From: Shewanella litorisediminis
GTDB lineage: Bacteria > Pseudomonadota > Gammaproteobacteria > Enterobacterales > Shewanellaceae
NCBI RefSeq assembly: GCF_016834455.1
Contig: NZ_CP069213.1
Span: 1,302,501 to 1,366,500 of the forward strand
Length of the DNA stretch: 64,000 nucleotides
Direction: 5' to 3'
Part shown: positions 15,975-24,884 of the stretch, in pieces
Position numbering within the stretch: position 1 is the first letter of the stretch
Layout of the letters: each line of letters starts with the position of its first letter
Program-made: the position numbers and the translations under genes
The notes under the pieces: generated by a model
The model's input: only the letters and a program-made list of their open reading frames with translations
Databases searched by the model: none
What the model was told of the DNA's origin: nothing

Positions 15975-17357
15975 ATGTCCCCAGTAGAAAGCGCGCCAAA
16001 CAATACCCATGTCAGTGAGCCTGCAAAAGATGCTCATGAAGCCTTAGCACATTCGTTCGATGATGCAAAAGGCGGTGTATCCCTGGCGCCCCTGAATCCG
16101 GCCTTTGAGCTTCAGTTGCTCAAGGTAGGCCACACCCTGAGCGAGCTTGCCGCTTTACTTATCGATGGCCGCGCGCTGTGGGATATACGCACTTTCAATT
16201 GCCAAGACCTGCCGTGGGCGGCGTCTTTTCCGGCCCTGGCATCCTGCGTATTGGCACTGGAAGATGAGGCTCTGGAGGCGCTTGATGCGAGTCAGGATAC
16301 GTTATACGAGACCTTAAGACCGGCGCTGGAAACTGACCTCAGGCAGGCAGGACTCAGCTGGAACAGCGCGTTGTTTACATGGCGGCTGACAGAGCTGAAC
16401 GGCACACAGCAGCTTTCTGCCGCCTTACTGCCAGAGCGGCAGCTAAGCCGTTTTGCCGCAGGCATCAAGGGGCGCAAGTGGGAGCAAATCAGCCGGTTCG
16501 CAGCGGCGCTCTCACAATCACCCACACCTTACCCGGTCCTGGAGTGGTGTGCCGGTAAGGGCCATCTTGGGAGACTCGTCGGGGCGGTAAGCCACAAGCC
16601 GGTGCTGAGCCTCGAGTGGCAGGCTCAGTTGTGTCAGGACGGTGAAAAGGAGGCCCAAAAGCGCGGTGTAAACCAACGCTTTGTGTGTGCCGATGCCTTT
16701 TCAGGCGAGGCAGAGTTACTTCAGGGTGAACAGCACGCGTTGGCGCTGCACGCCTGCGGTGAGCTGCATCTGGTTTTGCTGAGACGGGCCGCGGCGGCTC
16801 AAACAAGTGCCATCAGCCTGTCGCCCTGTTGTTACCATCTTATCCAGGGGGAGCAGTACGCTGGGCTCAGCGCCAGCGCCAGGGCAACCGGATTGGTGAT
16901 GGACAAACATGGTCTGCAGCTCCCCCTCAATCACTCGGTCGTCGCCAGTGCCAAAGAAAACCAGGACCGGCTGAAGGAAGTTCAGTGGCGCCTGGGGTTT
17001 GACAGTTTGCAGCGTCATCTGCGCGGTGAAGACACTTATCTTCCTTTGCCTTCGCTGCGCCAAAGTCAGCTCTCCGGCAGTTTTGATGCCTTTTGCCGCT
17101 GGGCATGTGAGCTTAAAGGAGTGCCACTGCCTGAAGATTTTGGCGGGGAACCATGGTTGGCACTGGGACGCCAGCGCCAGCGACTGACCCGGCGACTGGA
17201 TTTGGTGGCGCACCTTTTCAGACCAGTGATTGAGCAGTATCTCTTACTCGACAGAGCCGCCTATCTGTTGGAAGCGGGATACCGTGTGAGTCTCAGTGCT
17301 TTTTGCCCCGCAGAGGTGACTCCCCGTAATGCCCTGATTGACGCCCGGCGTCCCTGA
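15975..17357 (+). CDS. SAM-dependent methyltransferase (Methyltransf_32-like)
   Basis: The 460-residue cytoplasmic protein has a class I methyltransferase core in its middle: motif I VLEWCAGKGHLGRLVGAVS (about 180-198), an acidic loop LSLEWQAQL, FVCADAF and ALHACGELHL. The SLSPCCYHLI stretch is typical of the Methyltransf_32 group (GSTCD-like). The substrate is not known; relatives are suspected RNA methyltransferases. The N-terminal 170 residues and the C-terminal region have no motif I recognise. Start choice: a TTG at 15936 is possible, but the promoter -10 lies just upstream of it, so ATG 15975 is preferred. Followed by the ole operon on the same strand after 277 bases. Confidence 0.75.
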   Translation: MSPVESAPNNTHVSEPAKDAHEALAHSFDDAKGGVSLAPLNPAFELQLLKVGHTLSELAALLIDGRALWDIRTFNCQDLPWAASFPALASCVLALEDEALEALDASQDTLYETLRPALETDLRQAGLSWNSALFTWRLTELNGTQQLSAALLPERQLSRFAAGIKGRKWEQISRFAAALSQSPTPYPVLEWCAGKGHLGRLVGAVSHKPVLSLEWQAQLCQDGEKEAQKRGVNQRFVCADAFSGEAELLQGEQHALALHACGELHLVLLRRAAAAQTSAISLSPCCYHLIQGEQYAGLSASARATGLVMDKHGLQLPLNHSVVASAKENQDRLKEVQWRLGFDSLQRHLRGEDTYLPLPSLRQSQLSGSFDAFCRWACELKGVPLPEDFGGEPWLALGRQRQRLTRRLDLVAHLFRPVIEQYLLLDRAAYLLEAGYRVSLSAFCPAEVTPRNALIDARRP

Positions 17358-17465
17358 ACCTGAATCTTTACGCCTGCGGCAAAGGCTTTTTCGCTGATTG
17401 AAACTTGTCGAAAAGCCGGCGTATTCTCAGGCTCAGTTCAGCAAGGGCTGTTTGAATAGGGGCCC

Positions 17466-17584
17466 GATTGCGACTCAAGCACCAAGCCAAGGGGTCGGAT
17501 GAGCCGACTTCAAGGGCGTAAACTTGAGTATTTTGGTTGGCTACAGTGGCATTTCTCTGGATAATGGCCCTTTATTATCGGGCC
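17466..17584 (+). promoter_or_regulatory. Potentially structured leader of the ole operon
   Basis: ACTCAAG (17473-17479) can pair with CTTGAGT (17523-17529), enclosing a GTCGG-atgag-CCGAC hairpin (17494-17508). Downstream, GGCCC (17566-17570) pairs with GGGCC (17580-17584) and overlaps an alternative GATAAT/ATTATC pairing (17560-17579). No known riboswitch core is recognised; may be chance. Confidence 0.3.
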
Positions 17585-17634
17585 TTACCGGCATACGGCC
17601 GAGCGTGCTTTGCATCCTAGATAACAAGAACTGA

Positions 17635-18684
17635 ATGAAATATTCCCGTGTTTTTATCAACAGCATGGCCTATGAATTGGCCCCTGTTGTGGTATCAAGC
17701 TCAGAGCTTGAACAACGTCTCGCCCCCCTGTATCAGAAGTTCCGTATACCCATGGGGCAATTGGCTGCCCTCACAGGTATCCGTGAGCGCCGCTGGTGGC
17801 CGCTGGGACATCAATTGTCCGATGGGGCCATTGCCGCCGCCAATAAGGCTTTGAATGAGACAGGCCTGAAGGCGACCGATTTGGGCGCCGTGGTGTACAC
17901 AGGGGTGTGCCGCGACCAACATGAGCCTGCAACGGCCTGCCGCATTGCAGCCGCACTGGGCGTTGGCCGCGACAGCGCCATCTATGATATTTCCAACGCC
18001 TGTCTGGGTGTACTGTCAGGTATTCTGGACATTGCCAACCGCATCGAGCTTGGCCAAATACGTGCCGGGTTGGTGGTGTCCTGTGAGTCGGCCCGTGACA
18101 TAGTGGATGCCACCATAGAGCGGATGCTGGAAGAGCCCACCATGCAGAATTTTGCTCAGTCGCTGGCGACCCTGACCGGCGGCTCTGGCGCCGTTGCGGT
18201 ATTGCTCACCGACGGCAGCTTTAACCTTGCTACCGCGCGCAACCATCAATTGCTCGGCGCAAGCCAGCTGGCAGCGCCCGAGCATCATCAGCTGTGCCAG
18301 TGGGGGCTTCAGGAAGCCGGTAACCGCCTGTACCGTGAGTTTATGCGTACCGATGCTGTGGCGCTGCTCAAAGAAGGGGTCGAGCTTGCCAAACAAACCT
18401 GGCAGCATTTCCTCGGTCAGCGCGAATGGCTGGCAAGCCAGGTGGACAAGGTGATTTGCCACCAGGTGGGCGCAGCCAACCGCAAACAGGTGCTCTCGGC
18501 ACTGCAAATTCCTGAAGAAAAAGAATTTCCCACCTTTGCCGAACTTGGCAATATGGGCACAGTGTCTTTGCCGGTATCGGCAGCCATTGCCCACGACCAG
18601 GGCTTTTTACGCCCGGGAGATCAGGTCAGTTTCCTCGGCATAGGTTCTGGGCTTAACTGCATGATGTTGGGGCTTCGCTGGTAA
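17635..18684 (+). CDS. oleA: OleA, acyl-CoA condensing thiolase-fold enzyme
   Basis: The 349-residue FabH-like enzyme carries out non-decarboxylative Claisen condensation of two fatty acyl-CoAs to a 2-alkyl-3-ketoacid, the first step of long-chain olefin synthesis. The nucleophilic Cys is C123 in DISNACLGVLSG. E97 in RDQHEPATA sits 26 residues before it, the same spacing as Glu117/Cys143 of Xanthomonas OleA, the glutamate that marks OleA from FabH. His and Asn of the thiolase triad are in ICHQVGAANR and ELGNMGTVSL. It is first of four genes that overlap by 1-4 bases (oleABCD). In Shewanella the product is a polyunsaturated C31 hydrocarbon. Confidence 0.95.
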   Translation: MKYSRVFINSMAYELAPVVVSSSELEQRLAPLYQKFRIPMGQLAALTGIRERRWWPLGHQLSDGAIAAANKALNETGLKATDLGAVVYTGVCRDQHEPATACRIAAALGVGRDSAIYDISNACLGVLSGILDIANRIELGQIRAGLVVSCESARDIVDATIERMLEEPTMQNFAQSLATLTGGSGAVAVLLTDGSFNLATARNHQLLGASQLAAPEHHQLCQWGLQEAGNRLYREFMRTDAVALLKEGVELAKQTWQHFLGQREWLASQVDKVICHQVGAANRKQVLSALQIPEEKEFPTFAELGNMGTVSLPVSAAIAHDQGFLRPGDQVSFLGIGSGLNCMMLGLRW

Positions 18685-19616
18685 TGGATAATCATAAAAT
18701 GCTGGACAGCCTGCTGCCTTTCAGTCGCCGTTTTTTCAATCACGGCGGCCACAATATTCACTTTATCGATGAGGGCCCACAGGGCGACGTGGCGCCAAAA
18801 GGCACAGTCGTCATGGTGCACGGTAACCCGAGCTGGACCCTGTATTACCGAAACCTGATTGGCGCCCTCAAAGGCGAATATCGCTGCATTGCCATGGATA
18901 ACGTGGGTTGCGGCTTGTCGGATAAACCCGATGACAGCCGTTACCATTACACCCTGACCAGCCGGATTGGCGATCTCGAAGCCTTGCTCGCTCACCTCAA
19001 TGTGACCGAAAAAGTCACCCTGGTGGTGCACGACTGGGGTGGAATGATTGGCATGGGCTGGGCAACAAGATACCCTGAAGCCATTGAAAGGCTGGTGATT
19101 TTAAACACGGCAGCCTTCCATCTACCCGCCAGCAAACCCTTGCCGCTGAGGCTTAAAATCTGCCGTGATACCTGGCTTGGAACCTTGCTGGTACGGGGCT
19201 TTAACGCCTTTGCTGGGCTTGCCTCCGTGATTGGCTGCAAGCGCAATCCTATGAATACTGAGATGCGCCGTGCCTATGTCGCCCCCTTTAACAGTTGGGC
19301 CAACCGTATTTCTACCCTGCGTTTTGTGCAGGATATTCCCTTGAAGCCCGGCGACACCGCCTGGGATGAAGTGAGCCGAATAGAGCAAAGTCTGGCGCAA
19401 TTTACCCGTGTGCCAACACTCATTTGCTGGGGACTCAAGGACTTTGTGTTCGACAGGCATTTCCTCACCGTGTGGCAAGAAAAGCTGCCCCAGGCCGAGG
19501 TGCACGCCTTCGAAGACTGTGGTCACTACATCCTTGAAGATGCCAGCGACGAAGTGATAGCCCATATTCAGCACTTTGTGGCTGCCTCAGTACCCGCCGA
19601 GGCCCTCGCATCATGA
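18684..19616 (+). CDS. oleB: OleB, beta-lactone decarboxylase (alpha/beta hydrolase)
   Basis: The 310-residue alpha/beta hydrolase resembles haloalkane dehalogenases. The oxyanion region is [14 protein letters not shown] and the nucleophile is Asp117 in [10 protein letters not shown]; a catalytic His is in [11 protein letters not shown] near the C-terminus. OleB removes CO2 from the cis-beta-lactone made by OleC and leaves a cis-olefin. The start ATG shares one base with the oleA stop (TAATG), and its end overlaps oleC by four bases, so translation is coupled. Here oleB is a separate gene; in some bacteria it is fused to oleC. Confidence 0.95.
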   Translation: MDNHKMLDSLLPFSRRFFNHGGHNIHFIDEGPQGDVAPKGTVVMVHGNPSWTLYYRNLIGALKGEYRCIAMDNVGCGLSDKPDDSRYHYTLTSRIGDLEALLAHLNVTEKVTLVVHDWGGMIGMGWATRYPEAIERLVILNTAAFHLPASKPLPLRLKICRDTWLGTLLVRGFNAFAGLASVIGCKRNPMNTEMRRAYVAPFNSWANRISTLRFVQDIPLKPGDTAWDEVSRIEQSLAQFTRVPTLICWGLKDFVFDRHFLTVWQEKLPQAEVHAFEDCGHYILEDASDEVIAHIQHFVAASVPAEALAS

Positions 19617-21307
19617 GTGCCAACCTGTGCCGCCATTTGGTTTCGGCCGCGAAAGCCCAGCCCCAGGGCCTGGCGGTCGCGGTGCAAAGGCACAGATTCG
19701 GCAAGCCGCCGCGGGGAATTGGTGAGCTTTGCTACGATGAGCTGACCCTGAGTGAGCTTGATAGCCGCAGTGACGCCATTGCCCACGGGCTGAATGCCAT
19801 AGGTCTGACTGCCGGTGACAAGGCCGTGCTCATGGTGACACCGGGGCTGGATTTTTTCGCCCTGACCTTTGCGCTTTTCAAAGCCGGGATCATTCCCGTG
19901 ATGGTTGACCCAGGCATGGGCATTAAGAACCTCGGCCAGTGCTTCGATGAGGCGGCCCCCGATGCCTTTATCGGCATTCCCAAGGCCCATGTGGCGCGGA
20001 TGCTGTTTGGTTGGGGTAAAAAGACAGTTACTCAGCTGGTGACCGTTGGCCGGGGACTTAAACTCTGGGGCGGCAATACCCTGGCGCAGATTGAAAAACG
20101 CGGCCAGGATATGGGGGCCTATCCCATGGCACTGTTGGATGAGCAGGCCCTCTGCGCCATCCTGTTCACCAGCGGCAGCACAGGTGTGCCCAAGGGCGTT
20201 GAGTACAGCCACCAGATGTTTGAAGCGCAAATTCAGGCGCTTAAACAGGATTATGGTATTCGCCACGGTGAGCGGGACCTGTCAACTTTCCCCCTGTTTG
20301 CCCTCTTTGGCCCTGCGCTGGGCATGGCCTCTATCGTGCCCTGTATGGATGCCAGTCGCCCCATTAAGGCAAAACCCGAATATCTCTTTAAAGCCATCGC
20401 CGACTACCAGTGCTCCAATCTGTTTTTGAATCCGGCACTGCTGGATAAGCTCGGTCGTTACGGCGAGGCGAATGCCCTGACGCTGAATGGCGTCAAGCGT
20501 GTTATCTCTGCCGGCGCTCCGGCCTCCATTGACGCCATCAGCCGCTTTCGGCAGATACTGCCGCCGGATGCACCCGTGCTGAATTCCTATGGCGCCACCG
20601 AAGGTTTGCCGCTGTGCTTTGTTGCCAGTGATGAGCTCCTTGCCAGCGGTGAGGTGACGGCCAAGGGCGGCGGCATCCTGGTGGGTAAGCCCGTGCAGGG
20701 TGTGGCGCTTGAAATCATCGCCATCGATGAGGCGCCAATTGCCCAGTGGCAGGACGAGCTTAAACTGCAACCCTATGAAATCGGTGAAATAGTGGTAAAG
20801 GGCCCCATGGTGAGCCGCGCCTACTATCACAGAGATGAAGCCACCAGTGTGGCCAAAATTGCCGATGGCGATGGGATATGGCATCGCATGGGGGATCTGG
20901 GGTATCTGGACGATCAAGGGCGCCTGTGGATGTGTGGCCGCAAGGCCCATCGGGTGGATGCCACCGAAGGCGGCGCCTTCAAGAAACGGTATTTCTCCAT
21001 TCCCTGTGAGCGGATTTTCAATACCCACTCGCTGGTGGCCCGCTCGGCGCTGGTTGGGGTACATCGACATGGGGATAAGATCCCGCTGGTTTGCCTTGAG
21101 CTCGAACGTTCCCAGGCGTGCAACAATGCCAGCAGCCTCTACCGTGAGCTGCGTGAAATCGCCGAGGCCCACGAGATCACCCAGGGGATAGATTTCTTCC
21201 TTATCCATGAGTCCTTCCCCATGGATGTTCGCCACAACGCCAAGATTTTCAGGGAGAAACTGGCGTTGTGGGCCGAAAAACAACTGTTAGGTGGTCTGAA
21301 TAAATGA
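19613..21307 (+). CDS. oleC: OleC, beta-lactone synthetase (AMP-dependent ligase family)
   Basis: The 564-residue ANL-superfamily enzyme has the P-loop [17 protein letters not shown] (about 184-200), [12 protein letters not shown] (A5) and the hinge/ATP motif [22 protein letters not shown] (about 423-444). OleC uses ATP to turn the 2-alkyl-3-hydroxy acid from OleD into a beta-lactone, rather than making a CoA ester. It overlaps oleB and oleD by four bases each (ATGA). The C-terminal catalytic Lys region [13 protein letters not shown] is intact. Confidence 0.95.
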   Translation: MSANLCRHLVSAAKAQPQGLAVAVQRHRFGKPPRGIGELCYDELTLSELDSRSDAIAHGLNAIGLTAGDKAVLMVTPGLDFFALTFALFKAGIIPVMVDPGMGIKNLGQCFDEAAPDAFIGIPKAHVARMLFGWGKKTVTQLVTVGRGLKLWGGNTLAQIEKRGQDMGAYPMALLDEQALCAILFTSGSTGVPKGVEYSHQMFEAQIQALKQDYGIRHGERDLSTFPLFALFGPALGMASIVPCMDASRPIKAKPEYLFKAIADYQCSNLFLNPALLDKLGRYGEANALTLNGVKRVISAGAPASIDAISRFRQILPPDAPVLNSYGATEGLPLCFVASDELLASGEVTAKGGGILVGKPVQGVALEIIAIDEAPIAQWQDELKLQPYEIGEIVVKGPMVSRAYYHRDEATSVAKIADGDGIWHRMGDLGYLDDQGRLWMCGRKAHRVDATEGGAFKKRYFSIPCERIFNTHSLVARSALVGVHRHGDKIPLVCLELERSQACNNASSLYRELREIAEAHEITQGIDFFLIHESFPMDVRHNAKIFREKLALWAEKQLLGGLNK

Positions 21308-22359
21308 CCGAGGCTTTCCCCTTACATCCGGCGCAGCTGGATGCCGCCAAACGACTCAAAAACCACGTCAGCCGCGTACTGGTGACAGGCGCAGGTGGCT
21401 TTTTGGGCGAGGCCCTTTGCAGGCAGCTGCTGAGTGCCGGTATTGAGGTCGTCGGTATTGCCCGCTCGGCCTATCCAGCCCTCGAAACCATGGGTGTAGA
21501 GATGCACCGTGGCGATATCACGGACCCTGAGGGCTTATCTTCTGCCATGGCTGGATGTGAGCTGGTGTTTCATGTGGCCTCCAAGGCCGGGGTATGGGGC
21601 AGTCGTGAAAGTTACTATGGCCCCAATGTCACAGGGGCGGCCAATGTCGTGCAGGCGGCCCGTGATCTTGCCATCAAAGCCATTGTTTACACCAGCACCC
21701 CCAGTGTGACCTTCGATGGCAAAGATGAATCGGGTATCGATGAGTCTGCGCCCTATGCGGCGCACTTTTTGAATCATTATGGCGCGTCGAAGGCCGAGGC
21801 CGAGGCCATGATGCTGATGGCGAACTCGCCGTCACTGGCGACTACCGCCCTGCGGCCCCATCTCATTTGGGGGCCAAACGATCCCCATCTGGTGCCCAGG
21901 GTGCTGGAGCGTGGCCGCGCCGGTCGCCTGCGTCTTCTGGGGGCGGAAGATAAGCTGGTGGATACCATTTATGTGGACAACGCCGCCCATGCCCATGTGC
22001 TGGCGGCGCTTGCTTTGCTCGAAAAGCCCGGCGAATGTGGCGGCAGGGCATTTTTCCTCAGCAACGGCGAGCCTGTGACCATGGCGAGCATGTTGTCAAA
22101 GATTCTCGCCTGTGCCGGTTTGCCCGGCGTTACGCGCCGGGTACCCGTGTGGCTCGCCTACGGCATGGGCGCGCTTATGGAGGGTGTTTACGGCCTTCTT
22201 GGCAAGCAGGAAGAACCCCTGATGACCCGCTTTGTGGCAAGACAGCTCTCTTGTAGCCACTACTACGATATCAGTGCCGCGCGGGAGATTTTAGGCTACG
22301 AGCCGCTGATTTCTCTGGATGAGGGCATGGCGCGTCTCAAGGCGTCACTTCCTCAATAA
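21304..22359 (+). CDS. oleD: OleD, 2-alkyl-3-ketoacid reductase
   Basis: The 351-residue extended short-chain dehydrogenase (3-beta-HSD/epimerase type) has the Rossmann motif [18 protein letters not shown] near residue 25, TSTPSVTF with the active Ser/Thr, and the catalytic pair in [11 protein letters not shown] (YxxxK). It reduces the OleA ketoacid with NADPH to the hydroxy acid used by OleC. Last gene of the operon. A short tail follows to the terminator of the convergent lytic transglycosylase gene. Confidence 0.94.
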   Translation: MTEAFPLHPAQLDAAKRLKNHVSRVLVTGAGGFLGEALCRQLLSAGIEVVGIARSAYPALETMGVEMHRGDITDPEGLSSAMAGCELVFHVASKAGVWGSRESYYGPNVTGAANVVQAARDLAIKAIVYTSTPSVTFDGKDESGIDESAPYAAHFLNHYGASKAEAEAMMLMANSPSLATTALRPHLIWGPNDPHLVPRVLERGRAGRLRLLGAEDKLVDTIYVDNAAHAHVLAALALLEKPGECGGRAFFLSNGEPVTMASMLSKILACAGLPGVTRRVPVWLAYGMGALMEGVYGLLGKQEEPLMTRFVARQLSCSHYYDISAAREILGYEPLISLDEGMARLKASLPQ

Positions 22360-22390
22360 ACCCTAAAAACAAATCCCAAAAGCGATCACC

Positions 22391-22426
22391 AAAAAATAAG
22401 CCCCAAGAGGATTTGTCCCGGGGCTT
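22391..22426 (-). terminator. Terminator of the lytic transglycosylase gene
   Basis: On the minus strand, AAGCCCC...GGGGCTT is followed by ATTTTTT. The stem is seven pairs with a long loop. Confidence 0.6.
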
Positions 22427-22511
22427 GTGCCGTTGCCGTTCAAACTACCCTCAAACCGACTTAAGGCCAGATGAGGCGCAAAGCTGGCATATGCCAGCCC
22501 CCGCACCATCT

Positions 22512-23702
22512 TCATTCCAGTCGCAGCTGTTGCCCGGGTTTGATAATACTCTTCATATGGAGTCCATTCAGAGACAACAGCTTGTCCAGGGACAATCCAT
22601 GGCGTTTGGCGATGCCACTCAGGGTATCGCCTGATTTCACCTGATAGCTGCCACCCTTGCCGGGGGTAGATGGCGTTAAGTTCACCAATGCCGCGTTCAG
22701 GGCGGCCAGCTGGGGCTTTGGCAGGTTGATTTGATATTTGCCACTGAAGGGCACAATGCCATCCCTGAAGGCCGGGTTCAGTCTGGAGAGTTCCCTGGCA
22801 GACATGCCCACAGCCTGGGCTATATTGGACAGGGCAACCCCATTGGGCACAGCTTCCCTTGCCATTACGGGCGTGTTGGCTATGGGCGGGAAGCTGGCAG
22901 ACTGGGTTTGTGGGTCCCGTAAAACCGCCAGTGCCGCCAACCACTTGTACAGGGTGGGCGCCTGATTGCGGCTTAGCCCCAACGCCAGAAAGTCTTCGGC
23001 CTTGCCCTTGCGGCGATTGCGCTCGATGGCCGTTTTCAGCTTGCCTTCACCCATGTTGTAGGCCGCCACGGCCGACAGCCAGTCGTTATCGAACATTTCA
23101 TACAGGTACAGAAGGTAATCCAGAGCCGCGCGGGTCGCTGGGGTCGGATCCAATCTGCCGTCATAGCTTTGGTTGACCCTGAGATGGTGATTGCGACCTG
23201 TCTGGGCGGAGAGTTGCCACAATCCGGCGCCCCCCAATCCCTTGATGCCTGGGTGGTAGCCGCTTTCAATCAGCGGCAGCAGGGCAAGCTCAAGGGGCAT
23301 ATCCCGTGCTTCAAGCTCAGTGATAATGTCGTACAGCCAGGGCTCAGCCGCCGCGGGCGCATTGATGGGGAAGAGGCCGTTATTGCGGTGAAGCCCCAGA
23401 AAATAGGCCACTTCGCTGTGGGTTGGCACGCTGATGGTCTGGGCATCGGCGACTTTTTGCCACAGATTCTGCTGGGGTTTGGCTTCAGGTGTGTCGGGCT
23501 CGGGGGGGGCTGGTTCTTCTTTGACAATGGGGGAGATAACCTCGGGCTCAGGTTTGGCTTCTGCGTCCCAAGGGGCATCGGATGTCTGGGTGTTTACCTG
23601 ACAACCAGCCAGGATAGACAGGGTCAGCAGCAGGACGAACCAGCCTTTTTTGCGGACAGGCCTGCTGGCAGGCAGAGCATTAAAAATGATTGTTTTTCCC
23701 AT
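22512..23702 (-). CDS. mltD: Lipoprotein lytic transglycosylase with LysM domain (MltD-like)
   Basis: The 396-residue protein has a lipoprotein signal ending LAGC (Cys about 34), a Pro/Glu-rich linker and an SLT lysozyme-like domain. The catalytic Glu is in LLPLIESGYHP, followed by GAGLWQLSAQTGR and AYNMGEGKLKTAI. One LysM repeat (YQVKSGDTLSGIAKRHGLSLDKLLSLN) sits at the C-terminus. It cleaves peptidoglycan to 1,6-anhydro products at the outer-membrane inner face. E. coli MltD is longer with two LysM repeats, so this is a shorter form. GGAGGGG eight bases before ATG 23702 supports the start. Confidence 0.9.
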   Translation of the reverse strand: MGKTIIFNALPASRPVRKKGWFVLLLTLSILAGCQVNTQTSDAPWDAEAKPEPEVISPIVKEEPAPPEPDTPEAKPQQNLWQKVADAQTISVPTHSEVAYFLGLHRNNGLFPINAPAAAEPWLYDIITELEARDMPLELALLPLIESGYHPGIKGLGGAGLWQLSAQTGRNHHLRVNQSYDGRLDPTPATRAALDYLLYLYEMFDNDWLSAVAAYNMGEGKLKTAIERNRRKGKAEDFLALGLSRNQAPTLYKWLAALAVLRDPQTQSASFPPIANTPVMAREAVPNGVALSNIAQAVGMSARELSRLNPAFRDGIVPFSGKYQINLPKPQLAALNAALVNLTPSTPGKGGSYQVKSGDTLSGIAKRHGLSLDKLLSLNGLHMKSIIKPGQQLRLE

Positions 23703-23991
23703 GATAATTTCCCCTCCCTGTTTGCCCTGCGGCGCGAAAAGCGCTAAATCATACGCCTGTTGTTACCCCTTGGCATCGGGGGGATGAATAAATATTTTCC
23801 CAAAGGGACATTGCCACCGAAAAATTCGCATTACGCCGTCAGTATGACTTCAAATAAACAACAATGTTGCAAATATGTAGAATGGTGTGCTGTAAATTAT
23901 TGAAAAATTATTACAATTATTAGGGTGACGTTAAGGTTCATTCTGGTATGTTCGGGTCGGATTAGCGAACTTGAATAAGCGGAAAGGACCC

Positions 23992-24873
23992 ATGCTAAGC
24001 ATTAAAAACCTCACCAAGACCTACGATAACGGGGTGAAAGCCCTGAACAATGTCAATCTGGAGATCCCCAAGGGCATGTTTGGCCTGCTGGGTCCCAACG
24101 GGGCCGGGAAATCCAGCCTGATGCGGACCATTGCAACCCTGCAATCGGCCGACAGTGGCAGCATTCATTTCGATGGTATCGATGTGATGGCCGATCCCAT
24201 GAAGCTGCGGACCATGCTGGGCTACTTGCCCCAGGACTTTAATGTGTATCCCCGTGTGACCGCGTTGGATTTGCTGGATCATCTGGCGGTGCTTAAAGGT
24301 ATTGGCAATGCCAAAGAGCGCAAGGAAATCGTTGAAGGCCTGCTGGCTCACACCAACCTCTATCAACACAGATTCAAGTCTGTCAGCGGTTACTCCGGCG
24401 GGATGCGCCAGCGCTTTGGTATTGCCCAGGCCTTGCTGGGCGACCCCAAGCTGCTGATTGTGGATGAGCCCACAGCAGGCCTTGACCCAGAAGAGCGCAA
24501 CCGTTTCCACAACTTGCTCGTTAGCCTGGGTGAGGAGCGGGTAGTCATTCTCTCGACCCACATAGTGGAAGATGTGGCCGAATTGTGCCCACAGATGGCA
24601 GTACTGGCATCGGGCAGCATACTGCTTGAAGGCAACCCACAACAGCTGGTGGACTCGCTGAATGGCAGAATATGGCGCCGTACCGTGTCCCAGCAGGAAG
24701 CTGCAGAGCTTGAAGCCCGCCTGCCGGTGATTTCCAAGCGTCTTTTCGCCGGTCGTACCGTGCTGAATGTGATGTCCGATGCCTGTCCCGAAGGTTTTGA
24801 AGGCACAGATGCCGGGCTTGAGGATTTGTATTTCTCAACCCTGCACAGCCACAGAAGCCATCAGGCCGCATAG
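23992..24873 (+). CDS. ABC transporter ATP-binding protein
   Basis: The 293-residue ATPase has Walker A GPNGAGKSS (34-42), the signature YSGGMRQRFGIAQALLG, Walker B LLIVDEPTAGLDPEERN and the H-loop STHIVED. It resembles drug/polysaccharide-export type ABC2 ATPases. The next gene, 11 bases downstream, encodes its permease fused to a peptidase, so the pair form one transporter. GGAAAGGA before ATG 23992 sets the start; a frame from 23971 would begin before the ribosome site. Confidence 0.93.
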   Translation: MLSIKNLTKTYDNGVKALNNVNLEIPKGMFGLLGPNGAGKSSLMRTIATLQSADSGSIHFDGIDVMADPMKLRTMLGYLPQDFNVYPRVTALDLLDHLAVLKGIGNAKERKEIVEGLLAHTNLYQHRFKSVSGYSGGMRQRFGIAQALLGDPKLLIVDEPTAGLDPEERNRFHNLLVSLGEERVVILSTHIVEDVAELCPQMAVLASGSILLEGNPQQLVDSLNGRIWRRTVSQQEAAELEARLPVISKRLFAGRTVLNVMSDACPEGFEGTDAGLEDLYFSTLHSHRSHQAA

Positions 24874-24884
24874 GAGAGGGCAGC

